A DNA stretch of 64,000 bases, from contig JAUXQH010000145.1 of assembly GCA_030685065.1 (NCBI GenBank), positions 62,001 to 126,000 on the forward strand. The letters run 5' to 3'. Within the stretch, counting starts at the first letter, position 1. Every line of letters starts with the position of its first letter. The notes under the pieces are model-generated. The model did no database searches and was not told where the DNA came from. It saw nothing but the letters and a program-made list of their open reading frames with translations. The position numbers and the translations under genes are program-made. This DNA is from Pseudomonadota bacterium. Its GTDB lineage: Bacteria > Myxococcota_A > UBA796 > SXON01. Positions 29,956-38,649 of this stretch are shown here, one piece after another.

Positions 29956-31161
29956 ATGATCCGGGCCGCTCTCCTCCTCCTCGCGGGCTGCGCGGCGTCC
30001 GCCGCCCCCGCTCCCTCCGGCGTGCCGGCGTCCCCGTCGACCTCCCCGGAGGCCGGCCTCGCGATCCTCCGCGGCGCCGACTGCGCCGTGTGCCACGCCA
30101 TCCCCGACGTCGAGGCCCCGGCCCGCACCGCGTCGTGTGTCGGCTGTCACGCATGGGTCAAGGCCGTCGCCCAGAGCCCCAAGGCCCGCGCGGTCGCGAT
30201 GTCGGTGTTCCCCAAGTGGGAGCGCTACGAGCGCACCGTCCGCTCGTACGCGGAGGTGCCCGATCTCGGCGCGGCCGCGGCTCGGCTCGATCCCGCGTGG
30301 TGGGGCAGCTACCTCCGCGATCCCCACGACCTGCGCCCGATGATGGACGAGACGATGGTGCGGGTCGGCCTCGACGCCACGCAGCTCGCCGCTGTCACGG
30401 CCTGGGCCGGCAGCCGCCTCGTGCCGGTGCCGCCGACCCCCGCCCCGGATCGCGCCAACCTCGCGCGCGGCGAGGCGCTGTTCGCCTCCAAGGGGTGCGT
30501 GGCCTGCCACACCTTCGGCGCGCGGAGCGTCGGGCCCGGGATCGCCGCGGCGCCCGACCTTCGCCACGCGCGCGACCGCATGTCCGACGATGGCGTCGTC
30601 GCCTGGATCGTGGACCCGACGGCGGTGAGCCCGCAGGCCACCATGCCGGCGCTCGGGGTCACGCGCGAGGAGGCCATCGCCCTGCGCGACTGGATCGTGC
30701 TCGCCGAGCCCGGGGGAAGCCGCCCGCCCGCACCGGCGGCGCTCCCCGTGGTCACGCGGCCCGTCGCCTACGCGGAGGTCGAGGAGAAGGTGTTCGGCAA
30801 GATCTGCATCCACTGCCACATGGATCCCGAGCAGAACGAAGGGCGCGCCGGGCCCGGCAACGCGGGGGGCTTCGGGTGGCCCGCCACCGGCATCGAGCTC
30901 CAGAACGTCGCGAGCTTGCGGAAGCACGGCCCCGCCATCCTCGATGCCCTGCTCCGCCGCCGCGACGAAGCGGTGCGCGACGTGGTGCACCCGGGCGAGG
31001 CCCCGGCCTCCACCGTTGAATTCCCCGCGATTCGCCCCGAGAAGCCCGGCATGCCCCTGGGACTGCCGCCCATCCCCGACGCCGACATCGCGCTGGTGCG
31101 GGCGTGGTATGCGCAGGGCGCGCCGGGGTCGGGAGAGCCGGGGTCGGGAGAGCCGGAGTAG
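29956..31161 (+). CDS. Tetraheme c-type cytochrome lipoprotein
   Basis: 401 residues. The signal MIRAALLLLAGC ends in a lipobox. Four CxxCH haem motifs are present: CAVCH (43-47), CVGCH (61-65), CVACH (about 182-186) and CIHCH (about 283-287). The central part (ANLARGEALFASKGCVACH) is a class I cytochrome c fold. It would carry electrons in the periplasm or at the outer membrane. The end has a repeated PGSGE. It is convergent with the PBP1A gene with a seven-base gap. Confidence 0.92.
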   Translation: MIRAALLLLAGCAASAAPAPSGVPASPSTSPEAGLAILRGADCAVCHAIPDVEAPARTASCVGCHAWVKAVAQSPKARAVAMSVFPKWERYERTVRSYAEVPDLGAAAARLDPAWWGSYLRDPHDLRPMMDETMVRVGLDATQLAAVTAWAGSRLVPVPPTPAPDRANLARGEALFASKGCVACHTFGARSVGPGIAAAPDLRHARDRMSDDGVVAWIVDPTAVSPQATMPALGVTREEAIALRDWIVLAEPGGSRPPAPAALPVVTRPVAYAEVEEKVFGKICIHCHMDPEQNEGRAGPGNAGGFGWPATGIELQNVASLRKHGPAILDALLRRRDEAVRDVVHPGEAPASTVEFPAIRPEKPGMPLGLPPIPDADIALVRAWYAQGAPGSGEPGSGEPE

Positions 31162-31168
31162 CCGAGCA

Positions 31169-33706
31169 TCACAAGAGCGGCGGCGCGACCTCGGGATCGC
31201 CGGCGCCCGCCTCCACGTCGCCCTTGGCCTCGGCCCCCTCCGCGATGGGCGCCACGGTGGGCGGCAGCGGCTCGATGGCCGGCGCCTCGGGGGCCCGCGC
31301 CATCGGGAAGGAGAGCCCGAACGGGGGCAGCGGCGCGTCCTCTTCGAGCGTCGGAACGGGGAGCAGCCCCGGCGGCGGGTTGCCCCGCTCGAAGCCGAGC
31401 CATCGCTTGTCCGACGGAAGGAGCACCACCCCATCGGGCACCGGGAAACGCTCGTCCGGCACGTTCGGGAGCGCCGCCATGATGCGGCTCCACACGGGGA
31501 GCGCGGCCTTCCCGCCGGTCTCCTTGTCGCCGATGGACGTGGTGCCGTCCGTGCCGATCCACACCGCCACGGTGTAGCGGGGCGAGTAGCCGACGAACCA
31601 CGCGTCCACGAAGTTGGACGTGGTGCCGGTCTTCCCGGCGAAGTCCATGCCGGGGCGGCGGCCCTTCTTGGCGGTGCCCGCGTCGAACACGTTTCGCATC
31701 ATGTCGACCGCGACGTAGGCGGTGGCGGGCTCCATGACCTGGGTGCCGCCTCCGCCCGGCAAGGCGCGCTCCCCGGCGCCCGGCAACGCGACGCGCTCTC
31801 CCGCCCGTGCGATCACCCGCCCGTTCCGGTCGAGCACCCGTGTGAGGTAGATGGGATCGATGTGAACGCCCATCCGTGCGAGGGAGGCGTAGCCGACGGC
31901 GAGGTCCATCGGGGTGACCTCGGAGGAGCCGAGGGCCACCGTAAGGTCGCGACGGAGCGGCGTGCGGACGCCGAGCGCGCGCGCGAGGGAGGTGACGGCC
32001 TCGATGCCGACCTCGTTGCCGAGCCGCACGGCGACGGTGTTGAGGGACAACGCGATGGCGTTCCGGAGCGGGATCGGTCCGTGGTACTTGCCGTCGTAGT
32101 TCTTGGGGCGCCACAGCAGCCCGTTCGTGCCGGTGATGGCGAACGGGGCGTCGTTCACGATGTCGGTCTGGCGGTAGCCGCTCGCGAGCGCCGCGGCGTA
32201 GACGAAGGGCTTGAAGGCGCTGCCCGCCTGCCGTTTCGCCTGGGTGGCGCGGATGAAGCCCTCGAGGCCGACGTCGTAGCCGCCCGAGATCGCGACGACG
32301 TTGCCGGTCTGGTTCTCGAGGACGACCGCGGCCGACTCCGCCCAGGGTCGAGCGCGGCGGTGCACCGTGCCTGCGGGGAGCGGCGTCCCGTCCGGATCCG
32401 TCGCGGGAATGCAGATGTCGAGCACGTCCCCCGGATGGAGGATCGAGGAGAGCGCCTGGGGCGGCTTTCCCGAGCCGGTGCGCACCTTCGCCGCGAGATC
32501 CTCCGCGGCGAGGGTGAAGTGGAACGGGCCGGCGTCGACCGCGCTCCCACCATCCACCGCGAGTCCGAGAAAACACTCGCCCGGGCCGGGCGGGCGGAAC
32601 GCGCCGGTCTGCGGGTCGAGGCGGAGGCCGTCTCCTCGCTGCAGGAAGCCCTCCCGCGCCGCCTCGGGGATGCTGCGGGTCGGGCCACGCGCGCCCTGGC
32701 GGGTCTCCAGGGCAGTGAGCCCCTCCCGTACGGCCGCCTCGACCTCCGCCTGGACGGCGGGCATCAGCGGGGTGTGGATCTGGAGGCCCTCGAGGAACGG
32801 CAGATCCTCGCCAAAGATGCGCCGGACCTCGCGGCGGGTCTCCGTGAGGTAGGCGGTGTTCGCGCCACGATCGGGAGATTGACGAGGTACGAGCACCGGA
32901 TCGGTGAGGTGGTCGCTAGCCGTGACGGCGTCGAGGAACCCCTGCGCGACCATCAGGCGGAGGACGGTTTCGCGGCGGCTGGCGGCGAGCTCGGGGTCGT
33001 GGCGGGGAGAATAGCGCGAGGGGGCGGGCACCAGGCCCGCGAGCATGGAGGCCTGCCCCGCGTCGATCTCGCGGGCCGAGATGCCGAAATAGTCCTGGGC
33101 CGCGGCCTCGACCCCGTAGTTGCCGCTGCCCAGCGCGGCGTAGTTCACGTAGAGCTCCAACAGCTCCATCTTGTCGAGCTCGTCCTCGAGGCGGTAGGCC
33201 AGCACGGCCTCGCGCAGCTTGCGACGGTAGCTGCGCTCCTTGCCGACGAGCAGGTTCTTCACGAGTTGTTGGGTGATCGTCGAGCCGCCCTGACGCGTCT
33301 CCCCGCCGCGCAGATTGACGAGGAGCGCGCGCGCGATGCCGATGGGATCGACCCCTTCGTGCTCGAAGAAGCGGCGGTCCTCGCTCGCGACGAAGGCCTG
33401 CCACACGTGCGGTGGCAGCTCGGCGATCGGCACCCAGACGCGGCGTTCGAGGTAGAACTGATCGACGCGCGAACCGTCCCCCGCGAACACCTGCACGCTG
33501 CACGGGATACGAAACTCTGCGTCCCGACCGAGCTCCGGCGGGAGGGTGGAGAGGATCTCCCGGTTGAACCAGGAATACCCGAATCCAGCGGCGATTGCGC
33601 CCGCCACGAGCGCGACAGCGCCGGCGGCCAGGCTCCACCGCATGGCGCTGCCGAGCTTCTGGCGCAGCGTGCGGGGGGGGAGCGTGCTGGGTGGGGTAGT
33701 GCTCAT
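31169..33706 (-). CDS. Penicillin-binding protein 1A (transglycosylase/transpeptidase)
   Basis: 845 residues with an N-terminal membrane anchor (about 24-44). The glycosyltransferase-51 domain has the catalytic Glu109 in ASEDRRFFEHEGVDP, then GGSTITQQLVKNLL. The transpeptidase has SxxK in GSAFKPFVYAAAL (near 493), SLN, and KTGTTSNFVDAWFVGY. The enzyme polymerises and cross-links peptidoglycan in the periplasm. The C-terminal ~80 residues are Pro/Ala/Glu-rich and probably disordered. Its start overlaps head-to-head with the divergent lipoprotein gene. Confidence 0.95.
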   Translation of the reverse strand: MSTTPPSTLPPRTLRQKLGSAMRWSLAAGAVALVAGAIAAGFGYSWFNREILSTLPPELGRDAEFRIPCSVQVFAGDGSRVDQFYLERRVWVPIAELPPHVWQAFVASEDRRFFEHEGVDPIGIARALLVNLRGGETRQGGSTITQQLVKNLLVGKERSYRRKLREAVLAYRLEDELDKMELLELYVNYAALGSGNYGVEAAAQDYFGISAREIDAGQASMLAGLVPAPSRYSPRHDPELAASRRETVLRLMVAQGFLDAVTASDHLTDPVLVPRQSPDRGANTAYLTETRREVRRIFGEDLPFLEGLQIHTPLMPAVQAEVEAAVREGLTALETRQGARGPTRSIPEAAREGFLQRGDGLRLDPQTGAFRPPGPGECFLGLAVDGGSAVDAGPFHFTLAAEDLAAKVRTGSGKPPQALSSILHPGDVLDICIPATDPDGTPLPAGTVHRRARPWAESAAVVLENQTGNVVAISGGYDVGLEGFIRATQAKRQAGSAFKPFVYAAALASGYRQTDIVNDAPFAITGTNGLLWRPKNYDGKYHGPIPLRNAIALSLNTVAVRLGNEVGIEAVTSLARALGVRTPLRRDLTVALGSSEVTPMDLAVGYASLARMGVHIDPIYLTRVLDRNGRVIARAGERVALPGAGERALPGGGGTQVMEPATAYVAVDMMRNVFDAGTAKKGRRPGMDFAGKTGTTSNFVDAWFVGYSPRYTVAVWIGTDGTTSIGDKETGGKAALPVWSRIMAALPNVPDERFPVPDGVVLLPSDKRWLGFERGNPPPGLLPVPTLEEDAPLPPFGLSFPMARAPEAPAIEPLPPTVAPIAEGAEAKGDVEAGAGDPEVAPPLL

Positions 33707-35306
33707 CCTGTCGGCATGCGAGGGGGAGAGCCTAACGCCGGAAGCGGCTCCCGCGCCCTCCGGGCCCCGTGCACCCGTCCTCACCGAGGTGCGGCTACCG
33801 TTGCTCGCGGTCGAGGACGCGTTCCGCTGGGACGACGAGTTCCGGGGGCTCGCCACGATGGCGATCGAGCTCGGCCTGTCCGACATCCCGGGGACGGTGG
33901 TGCGCGTGCCGGGGGACGCCGCCCCGCCGAGCGTGCTCCTCGCGCTCCCGGTGAGCCGCCGCCTCGTGGACGCCCGGCTCATGGCGCGCGGGACCGACAA
34001 GGCGCTCGAGCTCGAGCTGGAGCTCTGCGTCGCGGGCGAGGGGTGCGAGTCCACGATCGCGACGGGAACGCGCGAGGCGCCCTGGGAGGCCTTCGGCGCC
34101 CTTCTCGACGGGGCGGCGTCCACGCTCGCCGTGCCCGTTCCGGACGAGGTTGCCGCGGAGTGGCGCACGCCCGGGTCGAAGGACCCCTACGCCGAGCTCA
34201 TCACCGGGCGAGCCGCCGCGACCTACTACGGGATCCTCCCGCCGCCGGAGGACCCCGCCGACACCCGCGACAATCCGGTTCGCCGGGCCGTCCTCATCGA
34301 TCCGGAGCAGCCGATCGCGCTGTGGACGTACGCCCGGTGGGAGGTCGGCGCCACGAGTGACGGTGGCAAGGCGACGGACCTGCTCGCGCGCGCCGCGTTG
34401 GTTCGCCCGCACTCCCGGATCTTCGACGCGGATCGCGCCACGGTGCTCGGCGCGGTGGGCAAGCCGGATCAGGCCGTGCTCGCCTGGGAGCAGCTCCGCG
34501 GCGGCGCCCTGGACGATCCCCGGTTCCTCGAGCCGACCGCGCGCGCCCTCCTCGCGGCCCGCCGCCCCGCCGACGCCCGCGCCGTGCTCGACGTGCTCCC
34601 GACGGAATTTCGCTGGGTGCCCCGGGTGGCGGAGCTGCGCGTCGCCGTCACCGAGGCGGTCGACGGTACGGCGGGCCTGGACCCGCTGCTCGCGCACTGG
34701 CAGGAGACCGACCCCCGCGCCGTCGCGCCCGTGCGCCGCCGCGTCGACCTCCGCGTCCAAGGTCGGCGGTTCGAAGACGCGTTGACGCTGCTGCCCGCGC
34801 TCCGATCCCGCGCTCCCGGGCCCATCACGGACGCCCTCGAGGTGGCGCTCCTCGTCGCGGTGGGGCGCCTGCGCGACGCGGCCGATCGCGCGCCGACCGA
34901 GGTGGCCGCCCGTCTCCAGGCCCGCGCCGACCGTGCGCTCGATCCGGGGTCGCGCGTCGATGGCCTCCCAGCGGATGATCTCGACGCCCGCCTCGCGCGG
35001 GGCGACGGCATGTTGTACCGCGGCGAGGCGGGAGAGGCGCTCGTCGAGGTGGACCGGGTGCTCGCGGTCCGACCGTGGCGCGCGGAGGCCCACGTCGCGA
35101 GGGCCCGGGCGCTCGAGCGCTTGGGGCGCACCGAGGAGTCGAGCGCGGAGTGGCAGCTCGCCTGGGAGATCGACCCCGCGCTGGAGGGCGGCCCCGTCGC
35201 GGTGACCCGGATCGCCAGCACGTTCCGCTACGTGGTCCCCGCGCCGCCGGACCAGGCCGCCGTGGGCGCGGAGGCCCCGGTCGGGCGTCTGGGCCCGGAG
35301 CTGTAG
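33669..35306 (+). CDS. TPR-like helical lipoprotein
   Basis: About 545 residues from GTG 33669 (MRGGSVLGGVVLILSAC, lipobox Cys17); ATG 33642 is an alternative that overlaps PBP1A further. Below the lipobox the protein is Ala/Leu/Arg-rich and helical, with degenerate TPR-like pairs such as LVEVDRVLAVRPWRAEAHV and then ARARALERLGRTEESSAEW. TPR lipoproteins are scaffolds for envelope complexes. The head-to-head start with PBP1A, overlapping by 38 bases, suggests linked control, but a shared role is only a guess. Confidence 0.75.
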   Translation: MRGGSVLGGVVLILSACEGESLTPEAAPAPSGPRAPVLTEVRLPLLAVEDAFRWDDEFRGLATMAIELGLSDIPGTVVRVPGDAAPPSVLLALPVSRRLVDARLMARGTDKALELELELCVAGEGCESTIATGTREAPWEAFGALLDGAASTLAVPVPDEVAAEWRTPGSKDPYAELITGRAAATYYGILPPPEDPADTRDNPVRRAVLIDPEQPIALWTYARWEVGATSDGGKATDLLARAALVRPHSRIFDADRATVLGAVGKPDQAVLAWEQLRGGALDDPRFLEPTARALLAARRPADARAVLDVLPTEFRWVPRVAELRVAVTEAVDGTAGLDPLLAHWQETDPRAVAPVRRRVDLRVQGRRFEDALTLLPALRSRAPGPITDALEVALLVAVGRLRDAADRAPTEVAARLQARADRALDPGSRVDGLPADDLDARLARGDGMLYRGEAGEALVEVDRVLAVRPWRAEAHVARARALERLGRTEESSAEWQLAWEIDPALEGGPVAVTRIASTFRYVVPAPPDQAAVGAEAPVGRLGPEL

Positions 35307-35348
35307 GGATCGGCGCGCCCTGGTATTCCGCGCCAGCCTGAGACGGGC

Positions 35349-35390
35349 GTTCGCGCCTCCTCCGATGTAAAGGAGGTGAAAGACGCGAAC
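35349..35390 (+). promoter_or_regulatory. Leader hairpin that can hide a Shine-Dalgarno before the TadG-like gene
   Basis: GTTCGCG (35349-35355) pairs with CGCGAAC (35384-35390), and inside it CCTCCT (35356-35361) pairs with AGGAGG (35371-35376), the core of a very strong Shine-Dalgarno (AAAGGAGGTG). An ATG at 35392, in frame with the TadG-like gene, lies directly after. It could be a translational switch, or a terminator of the preceding gene that ends at 35306. Confidence 0.5.
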
Positions 35391-35481
35391 TATGCACGAT
35401 GAACGCCGAATGTGTCCCGCGCCCCCGCAGGCGGGCCCAGACGGGCAATTGCGCGCGTGCTCGGTGGTCTATTCTTGGGGC

Positions 35482-36519
35482 ATGAAACGAACGGGACAAA
35501 GCGCTGTTCTTTTCGCCCTGTCGCTGACCGCCCTCGTGGGGTTCGCGGCGCTGGCGATCGACGTGTCCGCCGCCCGGGTCTCCCGGCACCAGCTCGGCAA
35601 TGCCGCGGAGGCCGCTTCTCACGCGGGGGCCGCCCAGCTCGACGGCTCGATCGAGGGCATGAATGCGGCACGCGTGGCCGCGCTGACCGTCGCCGCGGAG
35701 AACAGGGTGGAGAATACATCCGTCCTGCTCGACGCGAACGAGGGCAACGCCTCCGATGGGGACGTGGTGCTCGGCTACTGGTCGGCGGGCGCGTTCATCT
35801 CCTCGACGGAGCCGTCGGTGGTGACCACCGTCCGCGTCCTGGCGGAGCGGGACGATCTCCGCTCGACCTTCGCGAAACTGGCGTTTGGGGCTGACACATT
35901 GTCTGCCGGGGACTACTCGATCGCAGAGGCGGGCGGCCCCGCGGAGTCGCCCTGCCCCTTGCCCATCTCCCTGGCGGACTGCGAGATCGCCGCGGTTTCG
36001 GAGTCGTGCGATTTGAACGTGGTGCTCAACAGTGACCGGCTCGACAACGGCGCTTGGGCCCGGAAAGGGGGCTCGCAGGCGAACGCGGCCTACATTGCCG
36101 ACGCCCTCGACCCGGACGTCTGCGCCGCTCAGAGCGAGACGGGGGAGATCCTGACGCTCAACAACGGCTCGGTGGCCAGCGGCCTTCAGCGCCTCGCGAC
36201 CGCGGTGAACAACTCCCCGGATACCTGGGACGCCACCACGATGGGTACCCAACCCGCGGCGTTCGCCCAGAGCAGCATCGACCCCTACGGGCACGTCCTC
36301 TACGGCCAGATCATGGTCTTCCACGATCCGGGCAACTGCGCCTCCACCAAGTACAACGGCGACCGGGCCATCCTCGGCTACGCCACGGCGGTGGTGTATG
36401 ACGTGGTCGCGACGGGCGGCAGCAAGTCGTTGCGGATGCGCATCGCGTGTGATGAGGCCCCGGCCAAGGGCGGCGGGGCGTACTTCGGCACGACCGTGCC
36501 CCCCCGGTTCGTCCGTTGA
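35482..36519 (+). CDS. TadG-like pilus-assembly protein
   Basis: 345 residues from the ATG at 35482. The N-terminus KRTGQSAVLFALSLTALVGF plus AALAIDVSAARVS is the Tad/TadG-like membrane-anchored motif (Flp pilus pseudopilin-like). A Cys-containing periplasmic domain follows. TadE/TadG-type proteins build tight-adherence pili. An in-frame ATG at 35392 would add a Pro-rich 30-residue extension. It is followed by a TadE-like gene, but no other tad genes are in the window, so these are orphan copies. Confidence 0.8.
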   Translation: MKRTGQSAVLFALSLTALVGFAALAIDVSAARVSRHQLGNAAEAASHAGAAQLDGSIEGMNAARVAALTVAAENRVENTSVLLDANEGNASDGDVVLGYWSAGAFISSTEPSVVTTVRVLAERDDLRSTFAKLAFGADTLSAGDYSIAEAGGPAESPCPLPISLADCEIAAVSESCDLNVVLNSDRLDNGAWARKGGSQANAAYIADALDPDVCAAQSETGEILTLNNGSVASGLQRLATAVNNSPDTWDATTMGTQPAAFAQSSIDPYGHVLYGQIMVFHDPGNCASTKYNGDRAILGYATAVVYDVVATGGSKSLRMRIACDEAPAKGGGAYFGTTVPPRFVR

Positions 36520-36532
36520 GAGAGCTCGTACG

Positions 36533-36577
36533 TTGAAGGAGGTCGCCTTGAAGGAGGTCCCGTTGAAGGAGGTTGCG
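36533..36577 (+). repeat. Triplicated 15-bp Shine-Dalgarno/TTG unit
   Basis: Three in-frame copies of TTGAAGGAGGTnnCG start at 36533, 36548 and 36563. Each contains AAGGAGGT, an ideal Shine-Dalgarno, and copies one and two place it four bases before the next TTG. The repeat spans the start region of the TadE-like gene. Confidence 0.85.
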
Positions 36578-36997
36578 CCGGCTCGACGTCCTGCTTTCGG
36601 TCGGCGTGGTGGTGCCGCGCTGGAGTTCGCCCTCGTGTTGCCGGTGTTGCTCTCACTCACCGTGGGGATCATCGATTTTGGGTATTACTTCCAGTCGAAT
36701 GGACGAATGGTGGCCGCGGTTAGGGAAGGCACCCGCCTCGGGGTCACCTATGCGACGGATGACAGCCCGAGCCCCGGCGAGGCGGCTGAAGCGCGAATCG
36801 ACGAGATCCTGACGCAGTATGGCTTCGATGTCGCGTCCGCGGTTGTGACCACCGAGTACGTCGGGACCGCGCCGGACGAGATGCTCAGGGTGACGGTGAC
36901 CCTTCCGTTCGATCCGCTCATCGGCCTGATCCGGGTGGGGCTCCCCGACAACCTCGGCGCCTCGATGACGATGCTCCTGGAGCAGCAGGACGGGTAG
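36563..36997 (+). CDS. TadE-like pilus-assembly protein
   Basis: 144 residues from a TTG at 36563; TTG 36548 and 36533 in the preceding repeat copies are in frame and equally served by AAGGAGGT. RRGGAALEFALVLPVLLSLTV and then GIIDFGYYF is a clear TadE signature: a basic patch, Glu, and a membrane segment cleaved as a pseudopilin. The rest is a small periplasmic domain. It follows the TadG-like gene by 43 bases and is presumably co-transcribed. Confidence 0.82.
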   Translation: MKEVAPARRPAFGRRGGAALEFALVLPVLLSLTVGIIDFGYYFQSNGRMVAAVREGTRLGVTYATDDSPSPGEAAEARIDEILTQYGFDVASAVVTTEYVGTAPDEMLRVTVTLPFDPLIGLIRVGLPDNLGASMTMLLEQQDG

Positions 36998-37009
36998 CCA
37001 GAAGGCTGC

Positions 37010-37771
37010 CTACGGCGCGGCGCCGACGACCTGGGGCGGCGTCGGCAGCTCCTCCACGATCGGCGGCCCGAGGACCGCGCCGGGCTCGATGTTCGCGGGT
37101 GTGCACCCGCACGTCGGGCTGGCCGACCAACACGCCTGGCCCGGCACGAGCACGACCGACTCCTCGGCCCGGGCGGCCCCGGGGCACACCCACCCGTCCC
37201 CCACGGCGAGCACGGCTACGTAGGCGGCGGGGGCATCACGAACGGGGGTCTCCAACATCGTGATGCCTGGCGTGTTGGCGAGCGGGGCGATCGGGCACGC
37301 CCCGAGGATGGGCCGGACAAAGGCGGCCTCCCACGCGCTCGCTTCGAGGAACGCGCGCGCGCTCCGGTCGGCCTCGGTGAGGCGTCCGTCGAGTCGGGCG
37401 GTCCAGGCGGTGTCGACCAGCGGGGCGACCGTGGCCGCCGAGCGGATGCGTCGGACCCGTTCGGCTTGCACGCGCGCGGCCTGGCTTGCCTCCCGCCATG
37501 CGCTGCCGAACCGCTCGATCCGCCAGCCGAGCTCCACCCGGTCGAGATCCGCGCACGCCGTCCCGCCTCGCGTGGCGGGCACCGGACGGCTCGACCACGC
37601 GACCTGAAGCCGGGAGGTGGCGCGCTCGGTCGCGACGGCGGTGGTCAACAGGGCCTCCAGGCGCCCCTCGGCGGCGAGGAGCTCCGGCACGCCCGGGGCG
37701 AGCTCCTGGGGGCCAGCCAGCGCACGGCCGACCAGGATGGTCGCGAGCGCGACGATCGACACTCCCCTCAC
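37010..37771 (-). CDS. Secreted protein linked to an ABC exporter
   Basis: 253 residues from a GTG at 37771, overlapping the ABC ATPase stop as GTGA. SIVALATILVGRALA is a probable signal peptide. The mature part is helical and Ala/Glu/Arg-rich with several Cys near the C-terminus (CPGAA, CWSASPTCGC) that could form disulfides. I do not recognise the fold. Tight linkage to the transporter suggests it is a cargo or periplasmic partner. Confidence 0.75.
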   Translation of the reverse strand: MRGVSIVALATILVGRALAGPQELAPGVPELLAAEGRLEALLTTAVATERATSRLQVAWSSRPVPATRGGTACADLDRVELGWRIERFGSAWREASQAARVQAERVRRIRSAATVAPLVDTAWTARLDGRLTEADRSARAFLEASAWEAAFVRPILGACPIAPLANTPGITMLETPVRDAPAAYVAVLAVGDGWVCPGAARAEESVVLVPGQACWSASPTCGCTPANIEPGAVLGPPIVEELPTPPQVVGAAP

Positions 37772-38649
37772 GCCACCTCCTCGTCGGCGAAATAGCGCCG
37801 CTCCAGGGACTCGCCGCGTCGCACCTCGGCGATCCGTGCCCCTTCGGACAGGAGCGCGCGCAGGAGCTCGGAAGTGGCGTCCTCGGGGGCGACACCCTCC
37901 GGCACCCGGAGGGTGACGACCTCGCTCCGGCCCGTGGGATAGGGCGGCGCGAGGCGTACGAACACCTCGCGGTCCCGACCGGTGAGCGTCGCGAGCGGGC
38001 CGGCGCGCGTGCACCGCCCCTTGTCGATGAACACCACCCAGTCGCAGATCTGCTCGAGCTCCGCGAGGTTGTGGGAGCTCACGAGCACGGTGCGACGCCC
38101 CTGCTCGGCCGCGATGCGCTCGCGCAGGTGCCGGGCCTGCGTCGGGTCGAGGCCGGAGGTGGGCTCGTCCAGCATCACGAGCTCCGGGCCGCCGAGGAGC
38201 GCGGAGGCGACGGTGACGCGCCGACGCATGCCGTGCGAGAGCGTGCCCACGCGGGCGTCCGCCCGATCGGAGAGGAGGACGGCCTCGAGCACCTCGCCGA
38301 CGGCGCGGTGCGCGCTCGGTCCGTCGAGCCCCTGGAGGCGCGCCCAGACCGTCAACAGCTGGCGCGGCGTCGACGCGGTGGGGAGCTCCGCGTCCTGGGG
38401 GAGGATGCCGACCCGTCCTCGATGGGTCTCGGGCGAGAACGGGCCCAGGCCCAGGAGATCGACGCTCCCCTCGTCCGGCGTGAGGAACCCGGCCAGGATC
38501 GACATCGTCGTGGTCTTGCCCGCGCCGTTCGGGCCCACGAGCCCGCAGATCGACCCGGCGGGAACAACGAGATCGAGCCCATCGAGCGCGCGCGCCTTCC
38601 GATAGCGCTTCACCAACCCCTGGCACCGGATCGCGTCGGCCGCGCTCAC
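37768..38649 (-). CDS. ABC transporter ATP-binding protein
   Basis: 293 residues with Walker A GPNGAGKTTT, a Q-loop, signature LSHGMRRR, Walker B LVMLDEPTSGLDP and switch His SSHNLAEL. This is the ABC-2-type exporter class (drug, lipid or polysaccharide). The ATG at 38649 overlaps the permease gene stop by four bases. Transport direction is presumably outward; the substrate is unknown. Confidence 0.93.
   Translation of the reverse strand: MSAADAIRCQGLVKRYRKARALDGLDLVVPAGSICGLVGPNGAGKTTTMSILAGFLTPDEGSVDLLGLGPFSPETHRGRVGILPQDAELPTASTPRQLLTVWARLQGLDGPSAHRAVGEVLEAVLLSDRADARVGTLSHGMRRRVTVASALLGGPELVMLDEPTSGLDPTQARHLRERIAAEQGRRTVLVSSHNLAELEQICDWVVFIDKGRCTRAGPLATLTGRDREVFVRLAPPYPTGRSEVVTLRVPEGVAPEDATSELLRALLSEGARIAEVRRGESLERRYFADEEVA

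Noticed and set aside
30944..34360. 1138-codon plus-strand open frame
   Set aside because: Antisense of PBP1A; composition is typical of a GC-rich shadow frame.
35392..35481. Independent leader peptide before the TadG-like gene
   Set aside because: It is in frame with the TadG-like gene with no stop, so it would be an N-terminal extension rather than a separate peptide.
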